64,000 nt of DNA. Origin: Hypoxylon rubiginosum (Eukaryota; Ascomycota; Sordariomycetes; Xylariales; Hypoxylaceae). The stretch spans positions 1 to 64,000 of the forward strand of contig CADCXA010000014.1 in the NCBI GenBank assembly GCA_902806565.1, in the 5' to 3' direction. Under the pieces are notes generated by a model. The model was given only the letters and a program-made list of their open reading frames with translations. It was not told the DNA's origin and searched no databases. Made by a program: the position numbers and the translations under genes. Below are positions 15,236 to 25,700 of the stretch, one piece after another; the first letter of the stretch is position 1; each line of letters begins with the position of its first letter.

Positions 15236-15255
15236 ATTAAGAGTCTCATTCGCTC
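15236..15255 (+). other. Primer-binding site, candidate half-tRNA-Lys(CUU)
   Basis: The sequence directly after the LTR starts ATTAAGAGTCTCAT. It does not begin with the TGG expected for priming by an intact tRNA 3' end. Its complement, AUGAGACUCUUAAU, is the anticodon arm of tRNA-Lys(CUU): stem UGAGA, loop CUCUUAA with anticodon CUU, and the first 3' stem base U39. Drosophila copia is primed by a 5' half of initiator tRNA-Met ending at position 39, so the geometry is the same with a different tRNA. The match rests on my memory of animal tRNA-Lys(CUU); the host tRNA was not available. Confidence 0.65.
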
Positions 15256-15384
15256 AAGAATCAAAGAGCTATATACGAATAACGATACGTGACCTTCAAT
15301 TAGCCGAAAACCACAAAATTACGAAACGGTTACATCAACGAAACCTTCCACAACCCGAATCCGACCAATAGCAAAGAAGACGGC

Positions 15385-16644
15385 ATGTCGAAAGCAGTAG
15401 AAGAGAAGGTCTTTTACAACGGCCCAATTGACTGGGAACGATGGGATAGAGAGTTCCAAACAAAGGCTATTGACCTAGAACTTTGGAAGTACATCAATCC
15501 TACAGAAACGTTAGAATGGCCAGAGGAGCCATTCCAGCCAGACGTTGGCGACTATCCAAAGAAAGCTCAACGGATAACGCGAAATTCATCGAACAACAGT
15601 TCCCAAACTGCGATAAATGAAAGTCAAGAGGAACAAGTCGAAATAGGTGGAAGACCTACAAGTCTAGTAGAGATGACGAAGGAAGGCAGAGCCATCTACA
15701 AGGAAGATTGGACCTTCTATAGTCACGATCACAAGATCTATCAGACTCATCGACAAGCAGTCAAGGAACTGAGGAACTGGGTCACCAACTCTGTATCCTT
15801 GAATTACCGAGACACGTGCTTTGGCCCAACAGACACCTTGTACGAGTGGTACAAGAAACTGTCTGCCACTGGCAAAGTGTACAACAATCAATTGAAGCCA
15901 CAGGCTCAAGAACGATATAAGAAAGCAGTGCAACGACTGACAAAGATGCCTAAGAACTTCGAGGCATGGATAACTGAATGGGAATCAGCCATCGCAAATG
16001 CAAAGGCAAAGGGCCTTACAGATATCACCGACAGCCGACTACTAATGAAGGATCTTGAAGTTGCACTTGGCGGCATTCTAAGCAACTGGGTGACCAGTTA
16101 TAGACTGCTGAGCACTGACAAGATCAGAAGCGACACGCTCAGCTACTTAGATGTAGCAGCTGCCTTACGCGAACACACATCCTTACAACTAACTCTTGCA
16201 CGGCCCCGCCCTGCGAAGGGAGCATTCGCTGCTCAATTCGGCAACACGGAATCTGATCACGACAGAGACTCAGATACCGAGCCGGGAAGAGAAAAGGACG
16301 CCACTCCTGGACCCTCTGATCGATCAAAACGAGGCAGAGGTGGTAGGAGCCGCGGCAGATCACGAGGCCGAAGCAGTCTAGATAGACGAGCTGAGTCAAC
16401 CAAGAGAAAACGAGCCGACACATCTGCCGATCGCCCACGAGAAACCAACACTCCATGCCCAGCCTGCTACGGCTACCACGAGATTCTCGACTGCTGGTAT
16501 ATTGTTGAAGACAAGGCTCCAGAAGACTGGACCCCAAACTTCACCGCAAAGAGAATGATCGAACACAAGATAACTGAAGACAATACGTTTGCTGAGCTAG
16601 TCAAGAAGACAAAGAAGAGGTCATCTGCGCAAAGTGGGGATTGA
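15385..16644 (+). CDS. copia Gag polyprotein
   Basis: A 419-residue Gag that forms the virus-like particle and binds element RNA. Residues ~140-275 resemble the copia-type gag domain, rich in W, Y and L helices. Residues ~310-355 are strongly basic with Arg-Gly and Arg-Ser repeats, suited to RNA binding. A zinc knuckle follows with C358, C361, H365 and C370, spaced C-x2-C-x3-H-x4-C, one residue shorter than the classical knuckle. The ATG at 15385 is the first suitable start after a 149-nt leader. The ORF ends at UGA (16642-16644), and the same frame continues at once into Pol. Domain calls are from motif reading only. Confidence 0.9.
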   Translation: MSKAVEEKVFYNGPIDWERWDREFQTKAIDLELWKYINPTETLEWPEEPFQPDVGDYPKKAQRITRNSSNNSSQTAINESQEEQVEIGGRPTSLVEMTKEGRAIYKEDWTFYSHDHKIYQTHRQAVKELRNWVTNSVSLNYRDTCFGPTDTLYEWYKKLSATGKVYNNQLKPQAQERYKKAVQRLTKMPKNFEAWITEWESAIANAKAKGLTDITDSRLLMKDLEVALGGILSNWVTSYRLLSTDKIRSDTLSYLDVAAALREHTSLQLTLARPRPAKGAFAAQFGNTESDHDRDSDTEPGREKDATPGPSDRSKRGRGGRSRGRSRGRSSLDRRAESTKRKRADTSADRPRETNTPCPACYGYHEILDCWYIVEDKAPEDWTPNFTAKRMIEHKITEDNTFAELVKKTKKRSSAQSGD

Positions 16645-16648
16645 CTAG
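16642..16648 (+). promoter_or_regulatory. Programmed stop-codon readthrough site (UGA CUA G)
   Basis: Gag ends in TGA followed directly by CTAG. UGA CUA is the context shown to promote ribosomal readthrough of fungal and animal genes, for example for peroxisomal isoforms of glycolytic enzymes. Downstream, the same frame stays open to 20610, and there is no ATG before the protease active-site Asp at 16741. Occasional readthrough would therefore give a Gag-Pol fusion of about 1741 residues. Frameshifting is not needed, as both frames agree. Confidence 0.8.
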
Positions 16649-19600
16649 TTCGAGTAATTGGGAGAACAAAAGGAACGTTCTCAACTCTACAGGCCGCATT
16701 CGGAGTCAATACCTATCCCTTGAAGAACTCAGCAATTCTGGACTCAGGGACCACTATTCACATCTTCAATCGACTCAGCCGATTCCTGTCATACCGAACA
16801 GCACACACTGGAGACGCGATCTTCGCAGGAGACTCAGTTGTGCCTGTACAAGGATATGGAGAAGTGGATGTACGTCTAAAGAGTCCAGAAGGAGCAAGGC
16901 TCCTACGATTGCGAGACGTAGCATACTGTGAAGGATTCGCATGCAATGTGGTGTCATTGAGGCTCCTAAGAAGAATGGGATACTGGTGGGACCACAAAGG
17001 CACGAATAACTGCCTACGAAGAAAGGATGATTCCGTCCTGTGCACCATTATTGACAGACAGGACCAATACGTCTTGGAGGATCTTCCTGAGAACTTCACC
17101 AATTACTCATTCCACACAAGAAGCGTCAAGTTTAACAGCTGGACGGAGCGACCTCCAAGCACGGCAACTAGCGAACTATGGCACCTACGATTCGGCCACC
17201 CAGGACCAGAAGCCCTTAATCACGCGACTGGTCACTCTCGGGGGGTGAAGATTAAGGAGTCTGGCCCAACCAAGAAGACCGATCGAATCACTACAGTGAA
17301 GTGCGACGCGTGTGGCTGTGGAAAGGCCAAGAAGCTCAATTATCGCAAGCGTCGCGAACGACCAAGCAAGCCAGGTGAACGTTTAGCTATTGATTTCCAC
17401 GACTTGGAAACAGACTCTCAAGGATATTGGTGTATAATGCTGATCACTGATAGATGTACGGGATGGGCCTGGGACTTCTATCTCAAAGATCGTACTTCAG
17501 ACTCAATTATCGAAGTCCTAGACTGGATATTCGGAATCATTCGGAAACAGCACCAACTCAATATTGAAGCTATCGAGTGTGACAACGAGCTAGTGACAAG
17601 AAAGCACGCCGTACGAGATCACATTCAACAGACACACCATATTAAACTCGAGCCCTCGGCACCAGATACGCAAGATCAGAATGGAGGCGCCGAACGCTCG
17701 GGGGGTGTAATTAAGCAGAAAGCTCGAACGATGAGAATAGGATCAAAGCTTCCGAGTTTCCTATGGGTAGAGGTTTTCAAAGCTGCTACCTACCTCTACA
17801 ATCGCACTCCTAAGTATAACCTCAACTGGCAATCTCCATACGAGCGCTTCTACACTTATTTGGCTTTCAGAGACGGTGTAGTCACCGACAAGAGACCACA
17901 TCAAGCTCACCTAAGGGTGTATGGATGTAAGGCGTTTGCGCTCACTGCAGAGGCAAAGCGAAAACAGAACCGACGCCAACGTCTCAATCCGAAAGCATGG
18001 ATAGGCTACCTAGTAGGCTACAGCTCCACGAATATTTACAATATCTGGGTCCCTACGTTAGGACGAGTCATCAAAACACGAGACGTCACATTTGACGAAG
18101 ACACTACGTTCAACGGAGATATCTCATCCTTGAAGGATGACCTGTTGCACACAACAGAGGAGAATATCCGAGACCTAGTTAACCAGGTCGCCACCCTGCA
18201 AAACGCAGAAAGAGAGGCTGACCCAGGGCCATCGGCTCCTGAAGAAGACGAGACAGAGGCAGAAATGCCAGCAGAAGATGAAGGCGAGCAAGACCGTGAA
18301 GTGGATGGCGATAACGGAGAATGTGACAACGAAGAAGCTGAAGGGCTTGATCACCCCTACACTGAAGCTGTATTCATGCCATACCCTACTCCCGATGCTA
18401 CTCCTCCACCGGCTGCTTCGTTATTCACTGCAACAATAAGAGAAGGGTTGAGCGCCGTGAATCACGCCTCCCCGGATACCGACATAGAAGAAGGGTTGAG
18501 CGCCGTGAATCACGCCTCCCCGGATATGATCAAGAAACCAAGGTTGAGCGCCGTGAATCACGCCTCCCGCAACAAAATAGAGAAAACAAGGTTGAGCGCC
18601 GTGAATCACGCCTCCCGAAACAAAAATATGAGAGACGCTGTCCCAGTAGGTCGAGCTGCAGCTCTCAGCGCGCTCCCGAAGCAGACCAAGAGGGATTCAC
18701 CCACCTCTTATTCCGGAGCCACGGACCACGCAACGAGTTGGGAGGCCACGTTCAATGCAGGACGCCTAACCTCGGCGATGGGATCAATGCACGGAAAGCC
18801 AGTGAGCAAGGCACAAGTAGCACGGATGACACATCATCCGCGACGCTATCCTACAAGCCAAGCAAATCCAAATTCAGTACCACGCCCGGGATCATATGAA
18901 CCTGAGAGGCTGCAGAGACTCCTGCAAAGAAAGCAGAGAATCCATAGGAGGGATCTACCACCTCCCCCGAAAACTCACAAGGAGTTACGGGACCATGCCC
19001 TAGGGCAAGGATTCAGAGAAGCTGAGAAATCACACCTGGATAGCCACAAGGAGATGAACTCCTGGGTTGAATGTGAACAACAGACCGCTAATGGCAAGCA
19101 GATTCTAGACTGCATGTGGGTATACGTGTATAAATTCGATAAACACGGATGGTTTATAAAGTGCAAAGCAAGGCTGGTGGTCCGAGGAGACCAGCAGACC
19201 AAAGACGAGCACCTAAACACCTACGCCTCAACATTAGCCGGAAGATCATTCCGAACCCTTATTGCAATTGCAGCAAGATTCGACCTCGAGCTAATCCAGT
19301 ACGATGCAGTTAACGCATTCGTGAACGCAAATCTAGACAAGGAAATCTATATGAGGATGCCTCCAGGGTACCGGAAACGCCAGACCATTCTACGTCTGCT
19401 GAAAGCGTTATACGGATTGAGAGAATCTCCCCTACTTTGGCAAAAGGAGCTGACCAAGACACTCACGGAATTAGGCTTCTCAGCCGTTCCCCACGAGCCT
19501 TGCTGCTTCTCCAAAGACGGAGTGCTAATCTTCTTCTATGTTGACGATATCGTCCTCGCATACCAAGGCCACAGGCAACAAGCAGTAGACGCAGTGGTAT

Positions 19601-20610
19601 CACAGCTACGAGAGAAGTACCAACTTACAGGCGGAGATGACTTGCAGTGGTTTCTCGGAATCGAAGTGATCAGAGACCGAGATAAGAGACTGATCTGGCT
19701 TTCTCAATCCTCATACGTGGACAAGTTAAGCAAACTGTTAACAAATGAGAAACCAGGAATTATCCCTTCAACTCCTATGAGAAACAAGGAACTGTTACCT
19801 TCGTCAGAATTGGCTTCCCTACAGTCTATTCAACGATACCAACAAAAGATCGGATCGATACTGTACGCAGCAGTGATCACACGTCCCGATATTGCTTTCG
19901 CAGCCTCCCGACTGGCCAGATTCAATATGAATCCCAGCAACGAGCACCATTCTGAAGCCGACCGACTAATTCGATACCTCCTTGCCACCCAATACCTGTC
20001 CTTACAATACGGACATGCCGATACATTCGAAGTAGCCAGCGACGCCTCGTTTGCCGACAACACCCTCGATCGAAAGAGTTCACAAGCATACGTAATGAAG
20101 CTGTTTGGAGGAGTGATTGGATGGCGTGCGAACAAGCAAGACACAGTGACTACTTCTACAACAGAAGCGGAGTTGTTGTCTCTTGCGCAGGCTGCAAAGG
20201 AAGCCATGTTCGTATCGCGTCTAATCACAGAGCTCGGTGTGAGTCTGGATGACTCGAGGATTACAATACACTGTGACAATAAGCAAACGATCAGGCTGGT
20301 ACACGCAGACATTGCGTTACTTCAAACCAAGCTGCGGCACGTGGATATTCACAACCACTGGCTACGGCAGGAGGCACTCGCAAATCGGATTAAAGTCACC
20401 TATGTCCCTACGAAGGATATGATGGCAGATGGTCTCACCAAGGCACTTGCTGCAAAGGAATTCGCCGCATTCACTCGACAATTAAACCTAGTGGATGTAC
20501 AGGAGAGAATCGAATCCAGACGGATTCGCGAGCTCACAGAGGAGGACTTCGACAGGATAGAGGACTCCTTGCCTGGCGGAGAAAGCGATACGTACATGAT
20601 TGACAATTAA
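16645..20610 (+). CDS. copia Pol (PR-IN-RT-RNase H), made by readthrough
   Basis: Coordinates begin at the codon after the Gag stop; residue numbers here count from 16720. The protease has the DSG triad at 8-10. Integrase has a zinc-binding H155/H160/C195/C198 and a D225, D288, E325 catalytic triad. A long acidic and Ser/Pro-rich linker holds a 16-residue repeat (~577-640). Reverse transcriptase has D862 and YVDD at 940-943. RNase H has D1108, E1149, D1186 and D1237, with the copia-type ADGLTKAL end. No disabling mutation was seen. Integrase before reverse transcriptase identifies Ty1/copia rather than Ty3/gypsy. Without its own ATG, it should be translated only as a Gag fusion and then cleaved by its protease. 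Confidence 0.93.
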   Translation, partial: LVRVIGRTKGTFSTLQAAFGVNTYPLKNSAILDSGTTIHIFNRLSRFLSYRTAHTGDAIFAGDSVVPVQGYGEVDVRLKSPEGARLLRLRDVAYCEGFACNVVSLRLLRRMGYWWDHKGTNNCLRRKDDSVLCTIIDRQDQYVLEDLPENFTNYSFHTRSVKFNSWTERPPSTATSELWHLRFGHPGPEALNHATGHSRGVKIKESGPTKKTDRITTVKCDACGCGKAKKLNYRKRRERPSKPGERLAIDFHDLETDSQGYWCIMLITDRCTGWAWDFYLKDRTSDSIIEVLDWIFGIIRKQHQLNIEAIECDNELVTRKHAVRDHIQQTHHIKLEPSAPDTQDQNGGAERSGGVIKQKARTMRIGSKLPSFLWVEVFKAATYLYNRTPKYNLNWQSPYERFYTYLAFRDGVVTDKRPHQAHLRVYGCKAFALTAEAKRKQNRRQRLNPKAWIGYLVGYSSTNIYNIWVPTLGRVIKTRDVTFDEDTTFNGDISSLKDDLLHTTEENIRDLVNQVATLQNAEREADPGPSAPEEDETEAEMPAEDEGEQDREVDGDNGECDNEEAEGLDHPYTEAVFMPYPTPDATPPPAASLFTATIREGLSAVNHASPDTDIEEGLSAVNHASPDMIKKPRLSAVNHASRNKIEKTRLSAVNHASRNKNMRDAVPVGRAAALSALPKQTKRDSPTSYSGATDHATSWEATFNAGRLTSAMGSMHGKPVSKAQVARMTHHPRRYPTSQANPNSVPRPGSYEPERLQRLLQRKQRIHRRDLPPPPKTHKELRDHALGQGFREAEKSHLDSHKEMNSWVECEQQTANGKQILDCMWVYVYKFDKHGWFIKCKARLVVRGDQQTKDEHLNTYASTLAGRSFRTLIAIAARFDLELIQYDAVNAFVNANLDKEIYMRMPPGYRKRQTILRLLKALYGLRESPLLWQKELTKTLTELGFSAVPHEPCCFSKDGVLIFFYVDDIVLAYQGHRQQAVDAVVSQLREKYQLTGGDDLQWFLGIEVIRDRDKRLIWLSQSSYVDKLSKLLTNEKPGIIPSTPMRNKELLPSSELASLQSIQRYQQKIGSILYAAVITRPDIAFAASRLARFNMNPSNEHHSEADRLIRYLLATQYLSLQYGHADTFEVASDASFADNTLDRKSSQAYVMKLFGGVIGWRANKQDTVTTSTTEAELLSLAQAAKEAMFVSRLITELGVSLDDSRITIHCDNKQTIRLVHADIALLQTKLRHVDIHNHWLRQEALANRIKVTYVPTKDMMADGLTKALAAKEFAAFTRQLNLVDVQERIESRRIRELTEEDFDRIEDSLPGGESDTYMIDN
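18448..18639 (+). repeat. 48-bp in-frame minisatellite in Pol
   Basis: Four units start at 18448, 18496, 18544 and 18592, exactly 48 bp apart, each opening with TTGAGCGCCGTGAATCACGC. Each encodes a 16-residue unit whose first eight residues, LSAVNHAS, are constant while the rest varies. The unit contains an 11-base palindrome, CGTGAATCACG. The array lies in the linker between integrase and reverse transcriptase, where length change would be tolerated. Confidence 0.95.
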
Positions 20611-20613
20611 GAG
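20601..20613 (+). repeat. 13-bp echo of the LTR/PBS junction at the pol stop
   Basis: TGACAATTAAGAG here, overlapping the Pol stop codon, is identical to 15231-15243, where it spans the last LTR bases and the start of the primer site. It may be chance or a trace of template switching. Confidence 0.6.
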
Positions 20614-20669
20614 ACATCAGAGAATAAGTCCTAATTGCTCAGGCTTCTCTATTAAGGATAGACAAGCCT

Positions 20670-20678
20670 GGGGGGGTG
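20670..20678 (+). other. Polypurine tract
   Basis: GGGGGGGTG lies immediately before the 3' LTR, the position of the plus-strand primer in LTR retrotransposons. It is mostly G rather than the mixed A/G of many elements. Confidence 0.8.
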
Positions 20679-20860
20679 TGTTAGATAATAAGAGGTTATT
20701 CTGGAGGACCTATTCAGGTCCTGCGCACAGGCCAACGGCCGGAGCCGCAATAACCTTATTACGAGGCTATTCTAAGGAATCGCGAGAACACGTACAATTA
20801 GGAGACACACACTTAATACACACAATTAACCCCCTAATTGAATACACACGTTATCTGACA
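20679..20860 (+). repeat. copia 3' LTR
   Basis: 182 bp, base-for-base the same as 15054-15235 as far as I can read. It is followed directly by the second TTATT target duplication (20861-20865). Confidence 0.95.
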
Positions 20861-22489
20861 TTATTATAAAAAAATTTAACATATTATAAATTTTATAAAA
20901 AACTTTTTATAACTTTTTAATAAAAAATCATTTTAAATTATCTTTTTATTAAACTTAATATAAAAGTTAATTAATTTAAAAAATCTATTGTTTTTTTAAT
21001 AATAAACTAAATATTTTAATATAAACTATAATTTTCTTATAAAATATTATTTTTTAAACGCTTTTTTAAAATTAAAATAACTTTATTTTTAAAAAAAATA
21101 AAAAATAAAATACTTTTAATTTACCATATAAAATATAAAATAATTTTAATTATATAATTAAATATTATACCTTTTTTTATATAATTAATTTTATTAAAAT
21201 CTTAAATTAAAATTATTTCTTTTTATAAAATATTTTAATAAAAATATTTTTTTTAATATTAATTATCTTAAAAATCTTTAATTTTTTTTTAATTGCTTTA
21301 AATTTATTAAGTTTTAAATATTTATTATAAAATTAAATTATAAATTTAAAATAAATATTTTTATAAACACTTTTTTTATAAAACGTTAAAAGGTTTTTAA
21401 TTTAGTTTTATATTAATTAAAAAAACTTTTTCTTTTAATTAAATAATTTTAATAATATAAAATTATTAATAAAAATATTATTAATAAAATTAACTTTTAA
21501 AGTTTTAAACTTATATATAATATTAATAAAAATTAAATTAAAATTAACTTTTATTTTACATTAACTCCGGTTCTTTTTTTTTTTCGCCTTTTTAATAACT
21601 TTTTAAATAATAATTTTTATAATTTTAAAAAAATTATTATTTATTAATATATAAAAAATTATTTTATTTTTATTAAAATTATATTTAAAAATATCTATTA
21701 AACTAGTTTATATACTATTATAAAAATTATTAAAAAAATTAAAAAAATTTATTTTATTAATTAATATTAATAATATTTATAAATTTATTTTATAAAATAA
21801 AACACTTTTTATTTTATTATAACTTATTTTTTTTATTATAAATCTTTTATAATTATTAATATAACTTTAATTATTAATAAGTAATAATTTTTTAAAATAA
21901 ATTTTAATTATATTAATTCCTTTATTTATTTTTTACTTAATTAATTAAATATTAATAATATTTTTATTAATATTTCTTTAAAAATTAAATTATTTATTAT
22001 TTTAAAGTTTTTATAATAAAAGCTTATTTTTATAAAAAAAATAAAGTTTAATTTTAATAATAATTTAAATAATATAAAAGTATTTTTTATAATATAAATT
22101 AAATATTATAAAAACTAGCTTTTAATTTAAATAAAACTTTTTATAATTTTATAATTTTTATAAAAATATAAAATCTAAATTTTAATTATATTAAATAAGT
22201 TTTAAATATTAAAAACTTAAATTTTATTATATAAAATTTAATAATAAAATTAAACTACGTTTTTATATTAATTATTATAATTATTTTATTTTTATTTTTA
22301 TATAATTTCATTTTAATTAAAAGTTAAAATAAAAATTAAATATATATAATTAGATTATAATAAATAAGATTTTTTTATATATAAGAAAAACTTATATAAA
22401 AAAATAATAATAAAAACTTTTTTTTATTAATTAAATTAATTTAAATAAAGTTTTTTTAAGTTTTAAATTTTAAATTTATTTTATTTATA

Positions 22490-22768
22490 TTATAATAAAG
22501 CTTTGCTTTTATATTAGTGATTTTTAGTTTAAATAATAACTATGTTATTATTTATTTTAAACTATATTTAACCTAAGAAATAACTTAAAAAACATCTTAA
22601 TTAACATATTTAAGATATTTTGTAAAAAAGTGTATATTTTTATAATATATGGTTATTTAATTATATAAAAAGCTTTGTAAGTTTTTTAAAAAAAAAAATA
22701 AAAAAAATCTAATTATAAAATAATTATATAACTTTTTATAAAACATTAATTACTGTATTTTATTATAA
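22490..22768 (+). repeat. LTR-like repeat, copy B
   Basis: A ~280-bp copy of the LTR-like repeat, slightly less mutated than A and keeping more G. It closes the first R1 module and opens the second, so the two elements share one LTR. This is the pattern left by recombination between tandem LTR elements. Confidence 0.65.
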
Positions 22769-25700
22769 CCTTTTTTTAAATTTAAATAAGGTTTTATTTT
22801 AGTTTAAATTTATAAAAAAAAACCCCTTATTTACTTTTTTTTATATTAAGCTAATTAATTTATTTCGAAATTTTTTTTATAGATTATATTATAAACTTAT
22901 TTTTATTATTTAACTTTATAAGGTTACTAATTTTTTTTTATTTTTTAATTAATATAAAATATATTTTCTTTATAAATAACTTTTTAATTTTAAGTGATTT
23001 ATTAATTATATCAATTAAAATAATATATTAATTTTAATTTATTTAGTTATAAAAATTAATAAGTTATAATTTATTTACTACAGTTTTTTATATATTAATT
23101 ATTTATTTATTAATTAATATAAATAATCTTTATTTATATTTAATTTTTTAAGCTAGATTTATTTAAAAAACTAAACTATAATTAAAATTTAATAAATATT
23201 TATATTATTTTTTAAAGTCAATTTCATTTTTAAAAAAATATTAGATTTTAATTTTTTATATAATTTTATTAAAAGTAATTATAGTAATAACATTTTTTTC
23301 TAGGTTATTTTTAGCTTTATTTTTCTTTTTCTCTATAAGTTTAAAGTTTAAAAAACTATTTAAAAAATTAAATAAATTATTATTTAAGGAGTTATTTTTA
23401 ACATTTTTAACCATATTAATTACTATAAATTATGATTTTACCAGGCCCACTTTAAATATAAAATCACATATTAATTTAATTAATATTATAAACTATTTAA
23501 TAAATAAAAATTTCCTAATAATTATTTTAATTTTAATATATTTAAATATTATTTTTATAAAAATATCTAAAATTAAAATTTAATTAAAATCCTTATCTTT
23601 TAATAATTAAAATAAAATAACTGGTTTTTTAAATAACAAATAAAAAATATATATTATTTAATAACTATATATCTAATTATTATTCTAAGAAATAATTTAA
23701 ATTTAATATAAATTTTTAAAACTTTTAATTATTATTTTTTATTTATTATTATTATATATTTTATTTAAATTTATAAATAATATTTATACTTTAATAAAAA
23801 AAAAGCCTATTTTATTTATAAAGATATTAAAAATATATATTTATTTTTTTATTATATTAATTAATATTATATAAAAATAAAAGGTTATATAATTATTAAA
23901 ATTTTTATTTAATATTATAAGGTTATAATAAACTATTAAAAAAATAAATCATAAATTATATTATTTAATTAAAATAAATATAATATTATTAAAATCATTT
24001 ATTTTATAATTTTTTAAAACTTATAATATTTTAATTTTATAAATTAACTTAATAAATAATATATTTTTTATAATAAATAATTAAAATCCTTTAATTTTTA
24101 ATAATTTATTATACCTTTTATTTTTATATAAAACTAAAAAACTTACAATTATAAATATAAGTTTTTTATATTAAAATTTAAAATTTATTTTTAATAAAAA
24201 CAAAATGTTTTATAATATAACCATAATATATAAATTTAACTTTAATTAAATAAAAAAAGAAAACATTATTATTATAAATTTTAAAAACTTTAATTAATAC
24301 TTTTATTAATTAATAATATTATTAATATAATAAATATCTTTTAAAAAATTTATAATATTAATAAATATTATTTTTATTTTTTTATATATTATTATTATAA
24401 TTATAAAATATTATAATTTTAAGTTTTTTAAAAAAAAAAAATAAAAGATATAAAATAAATTATATTAATTAAAATAAAAAAAAAATATTAAATATTTTTT
24501 ATATTTATATAATTTTATATAAGTATTTTATTAAATAACTTATTATATAAATAAGTTTTTATTAATTTTAATTATAAATTAATAAAATATTAATATAATA
24601 TATAAACTAGTTTTTAATTAGTAATACCCGCTTTTTTTAAGGTAATAAAAAGTTAAGAATTTTATAATAATTTTTATTTTTTACACTTTTTTTTTTTTTA
24701 AATTTTTAAATTTTCTTAAAATACTTTAAATCATTTTTTAAAACAGTAAAAAATATTTAAATTATAATAATTATATTTACTTTTATTTATTTAAAAAGAT
24801 TTAGGATATTTAATAATAATAATGATATTATAAAATTTATTGTTATATAATATATTTAAAAACGCTATGAAAACCTTAAATTTAATATATTATTTTTACC
24901 ATTATTTCTTAATTTTAACAATATTATTTTTATATTTAGGTATATATTTTAAAAAAAGTTTAATATAAATACTAAAACTTATTTTTAAATTTAAAACATT
25001 TTTATAAATATATTATTTATTTTTTATAATTATAACCTTAATTTATTTTTTTAAAATTAATTTAATATAAAATTTCTATTAAAATTATTTAAAAAATTAT
25101 ATTTTATTATAAATAAAATATATTATAATTAACTTTTTTAAAACCTTAATATTTAAATTAATATTTAATAAATAAGCTAGATTTTTAATATTATATTTAC
25201 TTTTAATTAATTATTATTTTTAATATATAAATAACTATAAATAAATAAATAACTTATTATTTTTAATTAAGTTATTTTAAATATAAAAGCTAATTTTAAA
25301 TCCATATTATAACTTTTATTAACTAGGATAAATTCCAGGCCAAAAAAATTATTATAATTTATATTTTTTTAAATTATTAATTTTTATAACTTTTTAAAAT
25401 TTTATATAATAATAAAACTTTTAATTTTATTATTCTTATTATTTTTAATAAATAACTTAATAAATTTTTAATTAAAATTTTTATTTTTAATTTCTAAATT
25501 TTATATTAATAATAAACACTTATAAATTAATAAAACTTAATAACTTTATAAAAAAACCTAATTAATATAATTTACCAGATAATTTATAATATAAATTTCT
25601 ATATATTTAATAATTTTATTACTAATTAATATATTTTTTAAAAAATATTTAATAAAAGCTTTTAATAAATAACTAATTTTTTATAAAATTATTATTTTTT

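Larger units (their letters stand above)
15054..20860 (+). mobile_element. Intact Ty1/copia LTR retrotransposon
   Basis: A 5807-bp element with identical 182-bp LTRs, a 5-bp target duplication, a primer-binding site right after the 5' LTR, a Gag ORF, an in-frame Pol region in copia order (protease, integrase, reverse transcriptase, RNase H), and a G-rich polypurine tract before the 3' LTR. All catalytic motifs are present and the only in-frame interruption is the Gag/Pol UGA. Base composition is ordinary, unlike the mutated DNA around it. Identical LTRs mean very recent insertion and possibly current activity. The family name is not known to me. Confidence 0.95.
7254..22489 (+). mobile_element. 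R1 module, copy 1, interrupted twice
   Basis: This ~8-kb internal module begins right after LTR copy A and ends at LTR copy B. It matches 22769-30920 directly and 42821-50824 inverted. It is interrupted by the small LTR relic (about 9612-11020) and by the intact copia element (15054-20860); both sibling copies lack these insertions and show the empty sites. The RIP-like decay leaves no usable ORF, so the encoded proteins cannot be named. Length and LTR-like flanks suggest a retrotransposon interior. Confidence 0.6.

Noticed and set aside
15053..15292. Open frame across the 5' LTR, and a similar one across the 3' LTR
   Set aside because: It is LTR and leader sequence, starts with TTG, and has no protein family features.
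16600..16760. Programmed frameshift between gag and pol
   Set aside because: Both reading frames are the same; only the UGA separates them.
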